A stretch of 64,000 bases of DNA from Bradyrhizobium jicamae (GTDB taxonomy: Bacteria > Pseudomonadota > Alphaproteobacteria > Rhizobiales > Xanthobacteraceae): positions 1 through 64,000 of the forward strand of contig NZ_JAFCKQ010000007.1 in the NCBI RefSeq assembly GCF_018130215.1, in the 5' to 3' direction. Under the pieces are notes generated by a model. That model was given only the letters and a program-made list of their open reading frames with translations. It had not been told where the DNA came from and did no database searches. A program made the position numbers and the translations under genes. Positions 56,409-64,000 of the stretch are shown in pieces. How positions within the stretch are numbered: the stretch's first letter is position 1; every line of letters begins with the position of its first letter.

Positions 56409-57407
56409 CTAGAACGGGCTGATCGAGAAGTAGCGCAGCCACAGATCGGTGAAGCGGCCTTTTTCCCAGATCCGGAACAGCGCCCAGTTCAGTGATTGCC
56501 GCAGCAGGTCGTTGCCTTTGCGCACAGCGATCCCGACGCCCTCGCCGAAATAGCGGCTCTCGACGAAAGGTCCGCCGGAGAAGGCGCAGCACTCGGCAGA
56601 GTCGGTGCCGTTGATCCAGAACGCGAGCGAGATCGCATCGCCGAAGATGAAATCGACCTCGCCGCGGCGCAGCGCCGCGCGCAGCGCATCGTTATCGGGA
56701 TAGGAATGGATCTCGGCGTCGGTGAACATCGCCTTCAGATACGCCTCGTGCGAGGTGCCGGCGATGACGCCGACCTTCTTGCCCTCGAGATATTCGGGGC
56801 GGATCTCGGGCATCACATTGTCGCGGCGCGACACGAAGCGCGCCGGCGCACGGTAATAGGGATCGGTGAAATCGACCTTGGCGCGGAGCTGCGGCGTCAC
56901 CGCCATCGAGGCGATGATGGCATCGCCCCGATTGGTGGCGAGCGCATCGACCAGGGTCTCGAAGCGACGCATCTGGATGGTGCAGGTGACCTTGATCTCG
57001 TCGCAGAGCGAGCGCGCAAGGTCGACGTTGAAACCAGCCGGATTGCCGTCGGGACCGGTGAAGTTGAACGGCGGATAGTCGGTCTCGGTCAGGAAGCGGA
57101 TCACGGTGAGGCGCGACAGGTCGGGCCGGTCTGGCCGGCGCCGCGGATCCCAGAAGCCCGGCACCGCCTGGGGCGCGGCTGCGGCAGCAGCCTTCGGCGG
57201 AGGGGTCGGGGTCGATGGCGTGACCGGCGAGCCGGCCGCCGGAGCGGACTTGGCGGCCGGAGCCTGGACGGAGGGAGCTTGGGCCGGCGGCGTCTGTGCC
57301 ATCACGGGTCCGGCCGATGCCAGCCACGCAGCCGCCATCATCTCCGCAGCCAGGTGGACGATCTGGCGCGGCCGGACGGCAAAGGGCTGGTTGGAGTGAT
57401 CTGGCAT
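56409..57407 (-). CDS. Periplasmic ABC substrate-binding protein, family 3
   Basis: The 332-residue protein has a signal sequence (AAEMMAAAWLASAGPVMA), a Pro/Ala-rich linker (about 40-80), then a solute-binding family 3 domain: IRFLTETDYPPFNFTGPDGNPAGFNVDLARSLCDEI, DAIIASMAVTPQLRAKVDFTDPYYRAPARFV, and VGVIAGTSHEAYL. This family binds amino acids and related compounds. No permease genes are adjacent. The start at 57407 has no good ribosome site; the frame continues to 57449. It is downstream of the SCO gene by 94 bp. Confidence 0.86.
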   Translation of the reverse strand: MPDHSNQPFAVRPRQIVHLAAEMMAAAWLASAGPVMAQTPPAQAPSVQAPAAKSAPAAGSPVTPSTPTPPPKAAAAAAPQAVPGFWDPRRRPDRPDLSRLTVIRFLTETDYPPFNFTGPDGNPAGFNVDLARSLCDEIKVTCTIQMRRFETLVDALATNRGDAIIASMAVTPQLRAKVDFTDPYYRAPARFVSRRDNVMPEIRPEYLEGKKVGVIAGTSHEAYLKAMFTDAEIHSYPDNDALRAALRRGEVDFIFGDAISLAFWINGTDSAECCAFSGGPFVESRYFGEGVGIAVRKGNDLLRQSLNWALFRIWEKGRFTDLWLRYFSISPF

Positions 57408-57501
57408 AAAATGGGCGATTAGAGGAAATCGGACGGCCTTATAGACCATCCGGCGCCCGATGCGAGCGCCGATTGGGTCAAGTGCCCGCCGGGAAGCGGG
57501 C

Positions 57502-58092
57502 TCAGAGATACCGTTTCAGATCGGCGGCCGCCTCCTCCGGCGTCCGGTTCAGGTTGAACGGCGAGACGAAACGGCCGTCGCGATCCATCAGATAGATCAG
57601 CGCGGTGTGATCCATCGTGTAGTCACCATCCTTCAGCGGCACCTTCTTGGCGTAGACGCGATATTCCGACAGCACCTTGGCGACTGAAGCGGGATCGCCG
57701 GTGAGGCCTTTGAGGTGCGGATCGAAGCTCGAAAGGTAATCCTTCATCGCGGCCTGGGTGTCGCGCTCGGGATCAACCGAGACGAAATAGGTGTTCACCC
57801 GGTCGGCGTCCTTGCCCATTGCCTTGAGCACCTCCGACATCTCGAACAGCGAGGTCGGACAGACGTCGGGACAGTGGGTGAATCCGAAGAAGATCAGCGT
57901 CGGCTTGCCCTTGAGGTCCTTGTCGGTGACCGTCTGCCCGGACTGGTCGGTGAGCTGGAACGGGCCGCCGATCGCGGCCGGTGCGGCGACAGTGCGCAGG
58001 CCTCCGACCGCCCACAGCATGACGAACAGGCCGACGGCCAGGCTGGCAGCGAAGGCGGCGAAGATCACCAGCGGTCGGGTCGTCCGGGGCAT
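57502..58092 (-). CDS. SCO-family copper chaperone / thioredoxin-like protein
   Basis: The 196-residue protein has an N-terminal membrane anchor (LVIFAAFAASLAVGLFVMLW) and a thioredoxin-fold SCO domain with CuA-site motif CPDVCP (about 87-92) and the conserved His in YTMDHTALIYLMD. It delivers copper to the CuA site of cytochrome c oxidase subunit II or reduces it. The cta cluster is 45 kb away, so expression is separate. A small membrane protein gene is 22 bp upstream on the same strand. ATG 58092 has AAGGATG upstream at long spacing. Confidence 0.9.
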   Translation of the reverse strand: MPRTTRPLVIFAAFAASLAVGLFVMLWAVGGLRTVAAPAAIGGPFQLTDQSGQTVTDKDLKGKPTLIFFGFTHCPDVCPTSLFEMSEVLKAMGKDADRVNTYFVSVDPERDTQAAMKDYLSSFDPHLKGLTGDPASVAKVLSEYRVYAKKVPLKDGDYTMDHTALIYLMDRDGRFVSPFNLNRTPEEAAADLKRYL

Positions 58093-58114
58093 GATGTCAA
58101 AACATCCTTCTCGG

Positions 58115-58306
58115 TCAGAAACAGGCAGAGATTCCGGCGGCAATCATCTCGAAAAACACCGCCGTGCCATAGTGGAACCAGAGTACGCCGGCAGCCAGCA
58201 GGGCCATCCCTCCAATGCCGGCCCCGCCCCACAGAATCACCGACGCCACCGCGCCCTGCGTCGGCTCGGCGATCGGGTGAGGCGGGGCGGAGACCGGCTG
58301 AACCAT
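58115..58306 (-). CDS. Small hypothetical membrane protein upstream of SCO
   Basis: The protein has 63 residues if it starts at ATG 58306 (MVQPVSAPPHPI); a longer 83-residue form would start at 58366. One or two hydrophobic helices follow a Pro-rich N terminus (ASVILWGGAGIGGMALLAAGVLWFHYG). I do not recognise the family. The gene is 22 bp upstream of the SCO gene, so they are probably co-transcribed, and it may take part in copper delivery; this is inference. Confidence 0.5.
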   Translation of the reverse strand: MVQPVSAPPHPIAEPTQGAVASVILWGGAGIGGMALLAAGVLWFHYGTAVFFEMIAAGISACF

Positions 58307-58387
58307 GCGGTTCAGATAGGCCGGGTTCCGGCGGGCGGCAAGCACAATGGGGGCCGGCCCGATCACGTCATGCGGAGGGTTTGCTCG

Positions 58388-58858
58388 TCAATGCGATAAC
58401 GGCTTGTTCGCCGAGGCCTGCGCGTCGAGATAACAGGGCTTGTACAGCGCCTGCAGCTGCTTGCCGCGCAGAAAGATCATGTGCGGCGTCAGGCCACCGC
58501 GGGCCGCGATCCATCTGCGCACCGCCGGCGGATACATCGAGTACAGCATCTGCGTCGCTTCGGGATTGGTCACCGCGCGGCCGTTGGCGCCGAAATCCCA
58601 GGCAGCATGGAAACCGAGATTGGCATGCGAGGTGACGCAAATGCGGTCGCGGGGAACCGCGCCGAGCACAATGGTGCAGGCGGACGCACAAAGGCCGTCG
58701 ATGATCACGGTTTCGCCCGACGTGCGCAGGCTTTGATATTTGTCGACGTAGGTTCCGATCCGCCCGCCGCGATCATCGGCAATCCTGACCACCGCGTGTG
58801 ACGCCCCCATTCCCGCCAGCAGAAGAACCGCAGCGAGCAACCCCGTCATCAACTTCAT
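58388..58858 (-). CDS. Secreted ClpP/crotonase-fold protein (COG3904-like, short)
   Basis: The 156-residue protein has a signal peptide (LLAAVLLLAGMGASHA) and a domain related to the larger protein at 32242-33090: VIIDGLCASACTIVLGAVPRD, with a Ser in the ClpP-nucleophile position, then HANLGFHAAW with a possible catalytic His. The C terminus carries APGG-like text and a Cys. It is likely periplasmic; activity unknown. It may be the first gene of the operon with the small membrane protein and SCO. Confidence 0.68.
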   Translation of the reverse strand: MKLMTGLLAAVLLLAGMGASHAVVRIADDRGGRIGTYVDKYQSLRTSGETVIIDGLCASACTIVLGAVPRDRICVTSHANLGFHAAWDFGANGRAVTNPEATQMLYSMYPPAVRRWIAARGGLTPHMIFLRGKQLQALYKPCYLDAQASANKPLSH

Positions 58859-59134
58859 TTGGCCAGCCCCAGTCGAAACCGAATCTGCTTGTTTTGGTGA
58901 TGCAGTGCAGGTGAGCGTGTTGCGAGACCGAAGTTTTGTCCAGCCGAGCGAACCGCGTCAAAACAAATTCAAATTGGGTGTTGCGCGCGGGCTGCAGTCG
59001 GGTGTGGAAAGGTCCCAAACTGAAACAATTTGCCGCGACGGCTTGGTGCCTCGGGGCCACAGGCAAGGATCATTTGGCGTTGACCGCGCGCGAGGCCGCA
59101 GTCTTCAATCATGGCGGGGTTGGGGAGAATCGGA

Positions 59135-60793
59135 ATGGCCGAGGATGCGGATGTGATCGTGGTTGGCGGCGGGCTGGCCGGGCTTGTCGCCGCAACCGAG
59201 ATTGCCGACGCCGGCAAGCGCGTCATCGTGCTCGATCAGGAAGGGGAACAAAGCCTCGGCGGCCAGGCGTTCTGGTCGTTCGGCGGATTGTTCCTGGTCG
59301 ATTCGCCGGAGCAGCGGCGGCTCGGAATCAAGGACTCCTGCGATCTGGCGCTGCAGGACTGGATGGGCACAGCCGGCTTCGACCGCGACGAAGATCACTG
59401 GCCGCGCAAATGGGCGGAGGCCTATGTCGCCTTCGCCGCCGGTGAGAAGCGCGACTGGCTGCGCGCGATGGGCCATCGCATCTTCCCGATCGTCGGCTGG
59501 GCCGAGCGCGGCGGCTATGACGCGATGGGGCATGGCAATTCGGTGCCGCGTTTTCATGTCACCTGGGGCACCGGCCCGGGCATCGTCGAGCCGTTCGAGC
59601 GCCGCGCGCGCGAGGCCGCCAAGACCGGACGGCTGGTCTTCAAGTTCCGCCATCGCGTCGATGCGCTCGATGTGACCAACGGCGTGGTCGGCGGTGTCCA
59701 CGGCGCAATCCTGGAGCCGACCAGCGTCGAGCGCGGAAAAAGTTCCTCGCGCAAGGTGGTCGGCGATTTCTCGCTGCGTGCGCAGGCCGTGATCGTCGCC
59801 TCCGGCGGCATCGGCGGCAATCATGACCTGGTGCGGCAGAACTGGCCGAAGCGACTCGGCGAGCCGCCAAAATTCATGATCTCGGGCGTGCCCGAACATG
59901 TCGACGGCCGCATGATCGGTATCACCGAAGCCGCCGGCGCGCGGCTGATCAACCGCGACCGGATGTGGCACTACGTCGAGGGGATCCAGAACTGGAACCC
60001 GATCTGGCCACGTCATGGCATCCGCATTTTACCTGGACCGTCGTCGCTCTGGTTCGACGCGACCGGCAAGCGCCTGCCGGCGCCGCTGTTCCCGGGCTCC
60101 GACACGCTCGGGCAACTGCATTACATCATGAGCACCGGCCACGACTACTCGTGGTTCATCCTGACCCAGAGCATCATCAAGAAGGAATTCGCGCTCTCGG
60201 GCTCGGAGCAGAATCCCGATCTGACCGGGAAAAGCTGGCGCATGACGATCAAGCGCGCCACCAACAAGGGCGCGCCGGCGCCAGTCGAGGCGTTCAAGCA
60301 GCATGGCGCCGACTTCATCGTGCGCGACAAGCTCGGCGATCTCGTCGATGCCATGAACAAGCTTGCCGGCAACGACCTTTTGAAGTTCGACGCGATCAAG
60401 GCGCAGATCGAGGCGCGCGACCGCGAGATATCGAATCCCTTCGTCAAGGACGCACAGGTGATGAACCTGCACAATGCACGCCGCTATATCGGCGACAAGC
60501 TGATCCGTACCGCCAGGCCGCACCGCATCCTCGACTCCGCGCACGGCCCGCTGATCGCAGTGAAGCTCAACATCCTGACCCGCAAGACGCTCGGCGGCTT
60601 CGAGACCGATCTCGATTCACGAGTGTTCGGCAACGACCACCAGATCATCCGCGGGCTCTACGCGGCTGGCGAAGCCGCCGGCTTCGGCGGTGGCGGCGTG
60701 CACGGCTATCGCTCGCTGGAAGGCACCTTCCTCGGCGGCTGCCTGTTCTCGGGACGGAATGCGGGACGCGCGGCGGCGAGAGCGGCGGGCTAG
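59135..60793 (+). CDS. FAD-binding dehydrogenase (KsdD/fumarate reductase flavoprotein-like)
   Basis: The 552-residue flavoprotein has an N-terminal FAD motif (VIVVGGGLAGLVAATEIADAGKRVIVLDQE, about 7-36), then LGGQAFWSFGGLF, a mid-segment VIVASGGIGGN and a C-terminal GLYAAGEAAGFGGGGVHGYRSLEGTFLGG. This is the layout of succinate dehydrogenase/3-ketosteroid dehydrogenase-type enzymes. Substrate is unknown; a fatty or steroid-like molecule is possible. ATG 59135 follows GGGGAGAATCGGA; an ATG at 59111 is in frame. It is divergent from the COG3904-type gene (276-bp gap, no dyad seen). Confidence 0.87.
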   Translation: MAEDADVIVVGGGLAGLVAATEIADAGKRVIVLDQEGEQSLGGQAFWSFGGLFLVDSPEQRRLGIKDSCDLALQDWMGTAGFDRDEDHWPRKWAEAYVAFAAGEKRDWLRAMGHRIFPIVGWAERGGYDAMGHGNSVPRFHVTWGTGPGIVEPFERRAREAAKTGRLVFKFRHRVDALDVTNGVVGGVHGAILEPTSVERGKSSSRKVVGDFSLRAQAVIVASGGIGGNHDLVRQNWPKRLGEPPKFMISGVPEHVDGRMIGITEAAGARLINRDRMWHYVEGIQNWNPIWPRHGIRILPGPSSLWFDATGKRLPAPLFPGSDTLGQLHYIMSTGHDYSWFILTQSIIKKEFALSGSEQNPDLTGKSWRMTIKRATNKGAPAPVEAFKQHGADFIVRDKLGDLVDAMNKLAGNDLLKFDAIKAQIEARDREISNPFVKDAQVMNLHNARRYIGDKLIRTARPHRILDSAHGPLIAVKLNILTRKTLGGFETDLDSRVFGNDHQIIRGLYAAGEAAGFGGGGVHGYRSLEGTFLGGCLFSGRNAGRAAARAAG

Positions 60794-60817
60794 TCTTGCC
60801 GTGTCAGGTGCTTGCTC

Positions 60818-60900
60818 CGTCGTCATTGCGAGGAGCTCGCGACAAAATTGCAGAGAAATTCTCCGCTGAAGCGACGAACTCGTGTAACCAGCCCGCCGGT
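60818..60900. repeat. Partial CGTCATTGCGAGGAGC repeat
   Basis: The convergent gap between the FAD dehydrogenase and lysR contains CGTCATTGCGAGGAGCTCGCGAC and GAGAAATTCTCCGCTGAAGC, a worn version of another common intergenic element. No gene is visible. Confidence 0.5.
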
Positions 60901-60921
60901 CTTTCCGCGCTGATGGCGAGA

Positions 60922-61914
60922 CTATCGCGCGATCCTCGGGCGTGTCCGGTTCTTGCCCGCGACCTTGCGGCGCGCCCTCGCACGCGGCACGCGGGGAGCG
61001 ACCGCCTGCTCCACAGACGCGAAATGCGCCCGCACGATCTCGAAGGCCCGCTCGGCCGCAGGCACACGGGTCCGACCGGCGCGCTCGACAATGCCCAAGG
61101 TGAGCTGCAAGCTCAGTGGAGGATTGACGTCCAGGCAAACCAGCGTGCCGTCTCGCAGATCCGTGAACACCGAAACGTCTGTGGCCGGAGCGATCGCATT
61201 GCTGGAGAGGAGCAGCGTCAGCAGGGTGGATGCGTCGTTGGTGTTGACCGAGAAATGATCCTGCAACGGTCGCGACAGCCCATACAGAGCCGCCATCTGC
61301 TCCAACAGCCCCTCGTCGGCATACCCGGATCCAATGAGCGGATACGTCCTGAGCGCATCAATGGTGATGTTTTCCCGCCCATCCAGCGGATGGCCGCGAC
61401 GAGCATACCAACCGAAGCTGCAGCGGTAGACAGGCTGGACCTGCATCTGACTGTCGTGCGCCACCGCACGGATGTCGCCGATGAAGAAGTCGAGCTCTTC
61501 GCGGCGCAGTGCAGCCAGCAGCGCATCAGTGCTTTGCACGACTGTGCTGAGCCGCAATCGCGGCGCGTCCGATAGAAGTTGCAGCAGCATCGGCGCCATC
61601 AGCATGCGGGCAATCGACGAACCCATCCCGAAATGCAGTGACCCCGACTCGCCGTCACGCATCAGAGCCAGCGAGCGAGCGCCTTCCCTCTCGTCGAAGA
61701 CGATTCGCCGGGCGCGCTCGGCATACATCAGCGCATAGGGCGTGGGTCGCAGGCGCCGGTCCTGGCGGTCGAACAGCGGCACGCGCAATTCATCCTCGAG
61801 CGAGCGAAGGCTGCGCGACAGAGCCGGCAGGCTCAGGTGCACGACCCTGGCGGCGGCGCTGAGCGAGCCGCGGTCCAATACCGCAAGGAAGTGGCGAAGC
61901 TGGCGAGTGTTCAT
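60922..61914 (-). CDS. LysR-family regulator of the adjacent catabolic genes
   Basis: The 330-residue protein has a LysR helix-turn-helix (MNTRQLRHFLAVLDRGSLSAAARVVHLSLPALSRSLRSLEDELRVPLFD) and an effector domain, followed by a basic Arg/Lys tail (RARRKVAGKNRTRPRIA) that is longer than usual. It is divergent from the amidotransferase gene, with two 15-bp dyads in the gap, so it likely controls the 62-64 kb genes and itself. Confidence 0.88.
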   Translation of the reverse strand: MNTRQLRHFLAVLDRGSLSAAARVVHLSLPALSRSLRSLEDELRVPLFDRQDRRLRPTPYALMYAERARRIVFDEREGARSLALMRDGESGSLHFGMGSSIARMLMAPMLLQLLSDAPRLRLSTVVQSTDALLAALRREELDFFIGDIRAVAHDSQMQVQPVYRCSFGWYARRGHPLDGRENITIDALRTYPLIGSGYADEGLLEQMAALYGLSRPLQDHFSVNTNDASTLLTLLLSSNAIAPATDVSVFTDLRDGTLVCLDVNPPLSLQLTLGIVERAGRTRVPAAERAFEIVRAHFASVEQAVAPRVPRARARRKVAGKNRTRPRIAR

Positions 61915-61925
61915 GATGCAGTCAC

Positions 61926-61971
61926 TTGCAGATCATGCAACTAAGCTAGAGTTAAATTGCAATTTACGCAA
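61926..61971. promoter_or_regulatory. Two LysR-type boxes in the divergent lysR/amidotransferase gap
   Basis: TTGCA-N5-TGCAA (61926-61940) contains T-N11-A, and TTGC-N7-GCAA (61957-61971) has the same arm shape. Their centres are 31 bp apart, about three helical turns, as expected for an RBS/ABS pair of a LysR-type regulator. Confidence 0.7.
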
Positions 61972-62020
61972 ATAGATCGTGGTCCTACACTCAGGGCATC
62001 CCTTAGAGATTGCCCTGAAC

Positions 62021-62821
62021 ATGACCTGCGACGCTCTCCGCCGTCCTCTCGTGATCGTTGCCGCCGATCGGATCGATCGGCATGGCCACGCTGCGCATGC
62101 CGTCCTGCACGGATATGTCCGCGCAGCGTCGGAGTGTGCCGGCGTTATGACACTGGGCCTTCCCGCCGAAGCGGGAGCTTTCGATGCCGACAGCCTCATC
62201 GATAGCATTGACGGCGTCTTGCTCACCGGCAGTCCCTCCAACGTATCGCCCGCGTGCTATGGAGCTCCGGCGGCGCCCGACGAGATGCTGCTCGACCTGG
62301 CGCGCGATGCAGCCGTGTTGCCGCTGGTTCGGAGAGTCGTAGCCGCCGGCGTACCCATTCTCGGCGTATGCCGCGGCTTTCAGGAAATGAACGTGGCCTT
62401 CGGAGGCACGCTCGATCCGGCGGTCCACACGCGCTCTGGTCGCCTCGATCACCGCGAAGGCGATCACGCACGACCGATCGAACGCTGGTACGACGACAGC
62501 CACGACATCGACATCGCACCAGGCGGCGTGCTTGCGGGCCTGGTTGGCGAGCAGCGCGTGCCCGTCAATTCTCTCCATCACCAGGGGATCGACCGGCTTG
62601 GACAAGGCTTGCGGGTCGAAGCCACTGCACCCGACGGCCTGGTCGAGGCTTTCTCGGTCGCCTGCGCGCCGGCCTTTGCGCTCGCGGTACAGTTTCATCC
62701 CGAGATGCGTATTCACGACTGTCCTTTGGCGCAGGCCATCTTCACGGCTTTCGGCACCGCATGCCGCAAGCGCCTGTTGCATCGGTTGCGCGCCGTCGAG
62801 CCGGCGGCCGCATTGGCATAA
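62021..62821 (+). CDS. Class I glutamine amidotransferase-like gamma-glutamyl hydrolase (PuuD-like)
   Basis: The 266-residue protein matches peptidase C26: LLTGSPSNVSPACYG, nucleophile Cys117 in GVCRGFQEMNVAFGGTL, and the His226/Glu228 pair in FHPEMR. The family includes gamma-glutamyl-gamma-aminobutyrate hydrolase PuuD, which releases glutamate from gamma-glutamyl compounds. No other puu genes are seen, so the substrate is open. The start at ATG 62021 (MTCDALRR) has no strong ribosome site; the frame continues to 61979. It is divergent from lysR and 18 bp before the DUF2817 gene. Confidence 0.85.
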   Translation: MTCDALRRPLVIVAADRIDRHGHAAHAVLHGYVRAASECAGVMTLGLPAEAGAFDADSLIDSIDGVLLTGSPSNVSPACYGAPAAPDEMLLDLARDAAVLPLVRRVVAAGVPILGVCRGFQEMNVAFGGTLDPAVHTRSGRLDHREGDHARPIERWYDDSHDIDIAPGGVLAGLVGEQRVPVNSLHHQGIDRLGQGLRVEATAPDGLVEAFSVACAPAFALAVQFHPEMRIHDCPLAQAIFTAFGTACRKRLLHRLRAVEPAAALA

Positions 62822-62839
62822 ATTCCGTCAGGAGTAGAC

Positions 62840-63937
62840 ATGTACGATATCTCTTCCCGATCCCTCGATCTTTTCAGCCCGACCTACGCCATCGCACGCA
62901 GCAAGTTTCTGGGCGCGGCCAGCGCCCGCGGCCTTGTGGTGGACAGCCATGTACTGGACCTGCCCGGCGCTGAGGGAGAAACGCTGGCCGTAGACGTGGT
63001 GCTGGACGGTCCCGCTGACGCATCGAAAATGCTGATCGTGCTCAGCGGCGTGCACGGTGTGGAGGGCTTTTGTGGTTCCGCCGTACAGGTCGGCCTCCTG
63101 ACCGATGATGCACCGATGTATGCCGACACCGCGACACTGTATGTGCACGCGATAAACCCCTACGGCTTTTCACACTTGCGACGCGTCACGCAGGAGAATG
63201 TGGATCTGAACCGGAACTTCGTCGACTTCACGAAGTCACTACCGGTAAACACCGGCTACGCAGAGATCCACGATTGGCTGCTGCCGGCCACTTGGCCGCC
63301 CGGAGGGGCCGCAGAGGCCGAACTGGCCGCCTACCGCAGCCGGCATGGCGCGCGCGGCCTGCAGCGGGCCATCGGCCTCGGCCAATACATCCGTGCCGAC
63401 GGCATGTTTTTCGGGGGAAGCGAACCGACCTGGAGCAACCTGACTTTCCGCTCGATCCTGAAGCGCTATACGCGAAACGTGAAGCAACTCGCGTCGATCG
63501 ACATCCACACCGGGCTCGGACCAAGCGGCTTTGGCGAGCGCATCTTCGCGAGCTTCGATCAAAATGCGTTGCCGCGCGCCAAACAGTGGTGGGGCGAATT
63601 GACCGACGTCCACGCCGGCACGTCGACGAGCATTCCGTTGACCGGGCCCATCCAGACGGCGTTGTTCGAGGAGTGCCCGCAGGCCGAGCAATTCGGAATC
63701 TGCCTGGAATACGGCACCTATCCCAGCGATCGCGTCACCTCAGCACTGCGGGCCGAGCACTGGCTGCACCGTCATGGTTCAGCCGATACGGTATTGGCAC
63801 AGCAGATCAAGTGCGATCTCAAAGAGGCATTTTACCCCGATGCCGACGACTGGAAGCGCGACATCTGGCGTCAAGGCCGCCAAGCCTGCCTGCAGGCCCT
63901 CGAGGGGTTGCAAGCGGATTGCCCCGTCGAAGCCTGA
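62840..63937 (+). CDS. M14-like metallopeptidase family protein (DUF2817)
   Basis: The 365-residue enzyme resembles zinc carboxypeptidases of the M14 fold: the HxxE metal motif is His72-Gly-Val-Glu75, with later His223 in DIHTGLG and Glu290 in CLEYGTYP as the likely third zinc ligand and catalytic Glu. DLNRNF matches the M14-type substrate-binding Arg region. It would cleave an amide bond at the end of a small peptide or amino acid conjugate. It follows the amidotransferase gene closely and is probably co-transcribed; GTCAGGAG precedes the ATG. Confidence 0.85.
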   Translation: MYDISSRSLDLFSPTYAIARSKFLGAASARGLVVDSHVLDLPGAEGETLAVDVVLDGPADASKMLIVLSGVHGVEGFCGSAVQVGLLTDDAPMYADTATLYVHAINPYGFSHLRRVTQENVDLNRNFVDFTKSLPVNTGYAEIHDWLLPATWPPGGAAEAELAAYRSRHGARGLQRAIGLGQYIRADGMFFGGSEPTWSNLTFRSILKRYTRNVKQLASIDIHTGLGPSGFGERIFASFDQNALPRAKQWWGELTDVHAGTSTSIPLTGPIQTALFEECPQAEQFGICLEYGTYPSDRVTSALRAEHWLHRHGSADTVLAQQIKCDLKEAFYPDADDWKRDIWRQGRQACLQALEGLQADCPVEA

Positions 63938-63971
63938 GCGGCTCCCCTCCATCAAACTCACGAGTTCTCCC

Positions 63972-64000
63972 ATGAGCACTACGACCCTGAATTCCGATCT
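63972..64000 (+). CDS. Start of a further gene, truncated by the window edge
   Basis: An ATG with the in-frame start MSTTTLNSDL lies 34 bp after the DUF2817 stop and continues past the end. Its identity cannot be told from 10 codons; the upstream ribosome site is weak. By position it is probably part of the same operon. Confidence 0.35.

Overview
The window is a high-GC alphaproteobacterial chromosome segment, most likely from Bradyrhizobium or a close relative in the Nitrobacteraceae. The reasons are the cta (cytochrome c oxidase) cluster layout, a plant/alphaproteobacterial-type glutamate-cysteine ligase, a class I lysyl-tRNA synthetase, a PodJ-like polarity protein, and several families of short palindromic repeats between genes that I recognise from that group. 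The genus call rests on family knowledge and was not tested by a search. Almost all the DNA is ordinary chromosomal coding sequence. I see no prophage, insertion sequence, CRISPR array, tRNA or rRNA.

Layout. 1-0.4 kb: non-coding repeat-like block. 0.5-6.3 kb: SGNH hydrolase, RibD-like reductase, and a TetR-controlled EmrAB-type pump with two visible operators. 6.4-13.1 kb: ctaC-ctaD-ctaB-coxF-ctaG-ctaE-DUF983-SURF1, the aa3 cytochrome oxidase and its assembly factors, all on the minus strand. 13.5-17.8 kb: IalB-like protein, tldD-lepB, a nucleotidyltransferase and a PAN-domain protein. 18.0-20.7 kb: gshA-marR and a divergent gstA, a glutathione module. 20.9-26.7 kb: a fatty acid beta-oxidation operon (acyl-CoA dehydrogenase, thiolase, FadJ-like). 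26.9-28.3 kb: PadR and MarR regulators with clear operators. 28.6-35.1 kb: PodJ-like SEL1 protein, a ClpP-fold membrane protein, and a TauE/SafE exporter coupled to a TIGR02186 protein. 35.2-40.5 kb: 2,2-dialkylglycine decarboxylase with a divergent Lrp regulator, an atypical Nramp-family transporter, and an EamA/LysR pair. 40.6-49.2 kb: the ligase-associated DNA repair set (PdeM, Lhr-type helicase, MBL exonuclease, ATP-dependent ligase), split by a Tat-exported binding protein and a methyltransferase. 49.3-60.8 kb: MATE pump, pyrD-DUF952, an S24-type regulator without its catalytic serine, class II aldolase, lysS, a periplasmic binding protein, SCO, and an FAD dehydrogenase. 60.9-64 kb: LysR, a gamma-glutamyl hydrolase-type amidotransferase, an M14-like DUF2817 enzyme, and the start of a further gene.

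How the parts work together. The cta cluster builds one enzyme: subunits I, II and III, heme O synthesis (CtaB), copper delivery (CtaG), and maturation (SURF1). A SCO copper chaperone lies 45 kb away. Several divergent pairs (TetR/pump, MarR/GST, PadR/SnoaL, MarR/DUF1330, Lrp/dgdA, LysR/EamA, LysR/amidotransferase) carry inverted repeats in the shared intergenic region that can be read as operators. Nearly every convergent gene junction longer than about 60 bp holds a palindromic repeat, and two of these repeats run into coding sequence and supply protein termini. I found no clearly new multi-gene system. The points most worth following are the repeat-derived protein ends, the split repair cluster, the Lrp-linked dialkylglycine decarboxylase, the Ser-less S24 regulator and the atypical Nramp protein.
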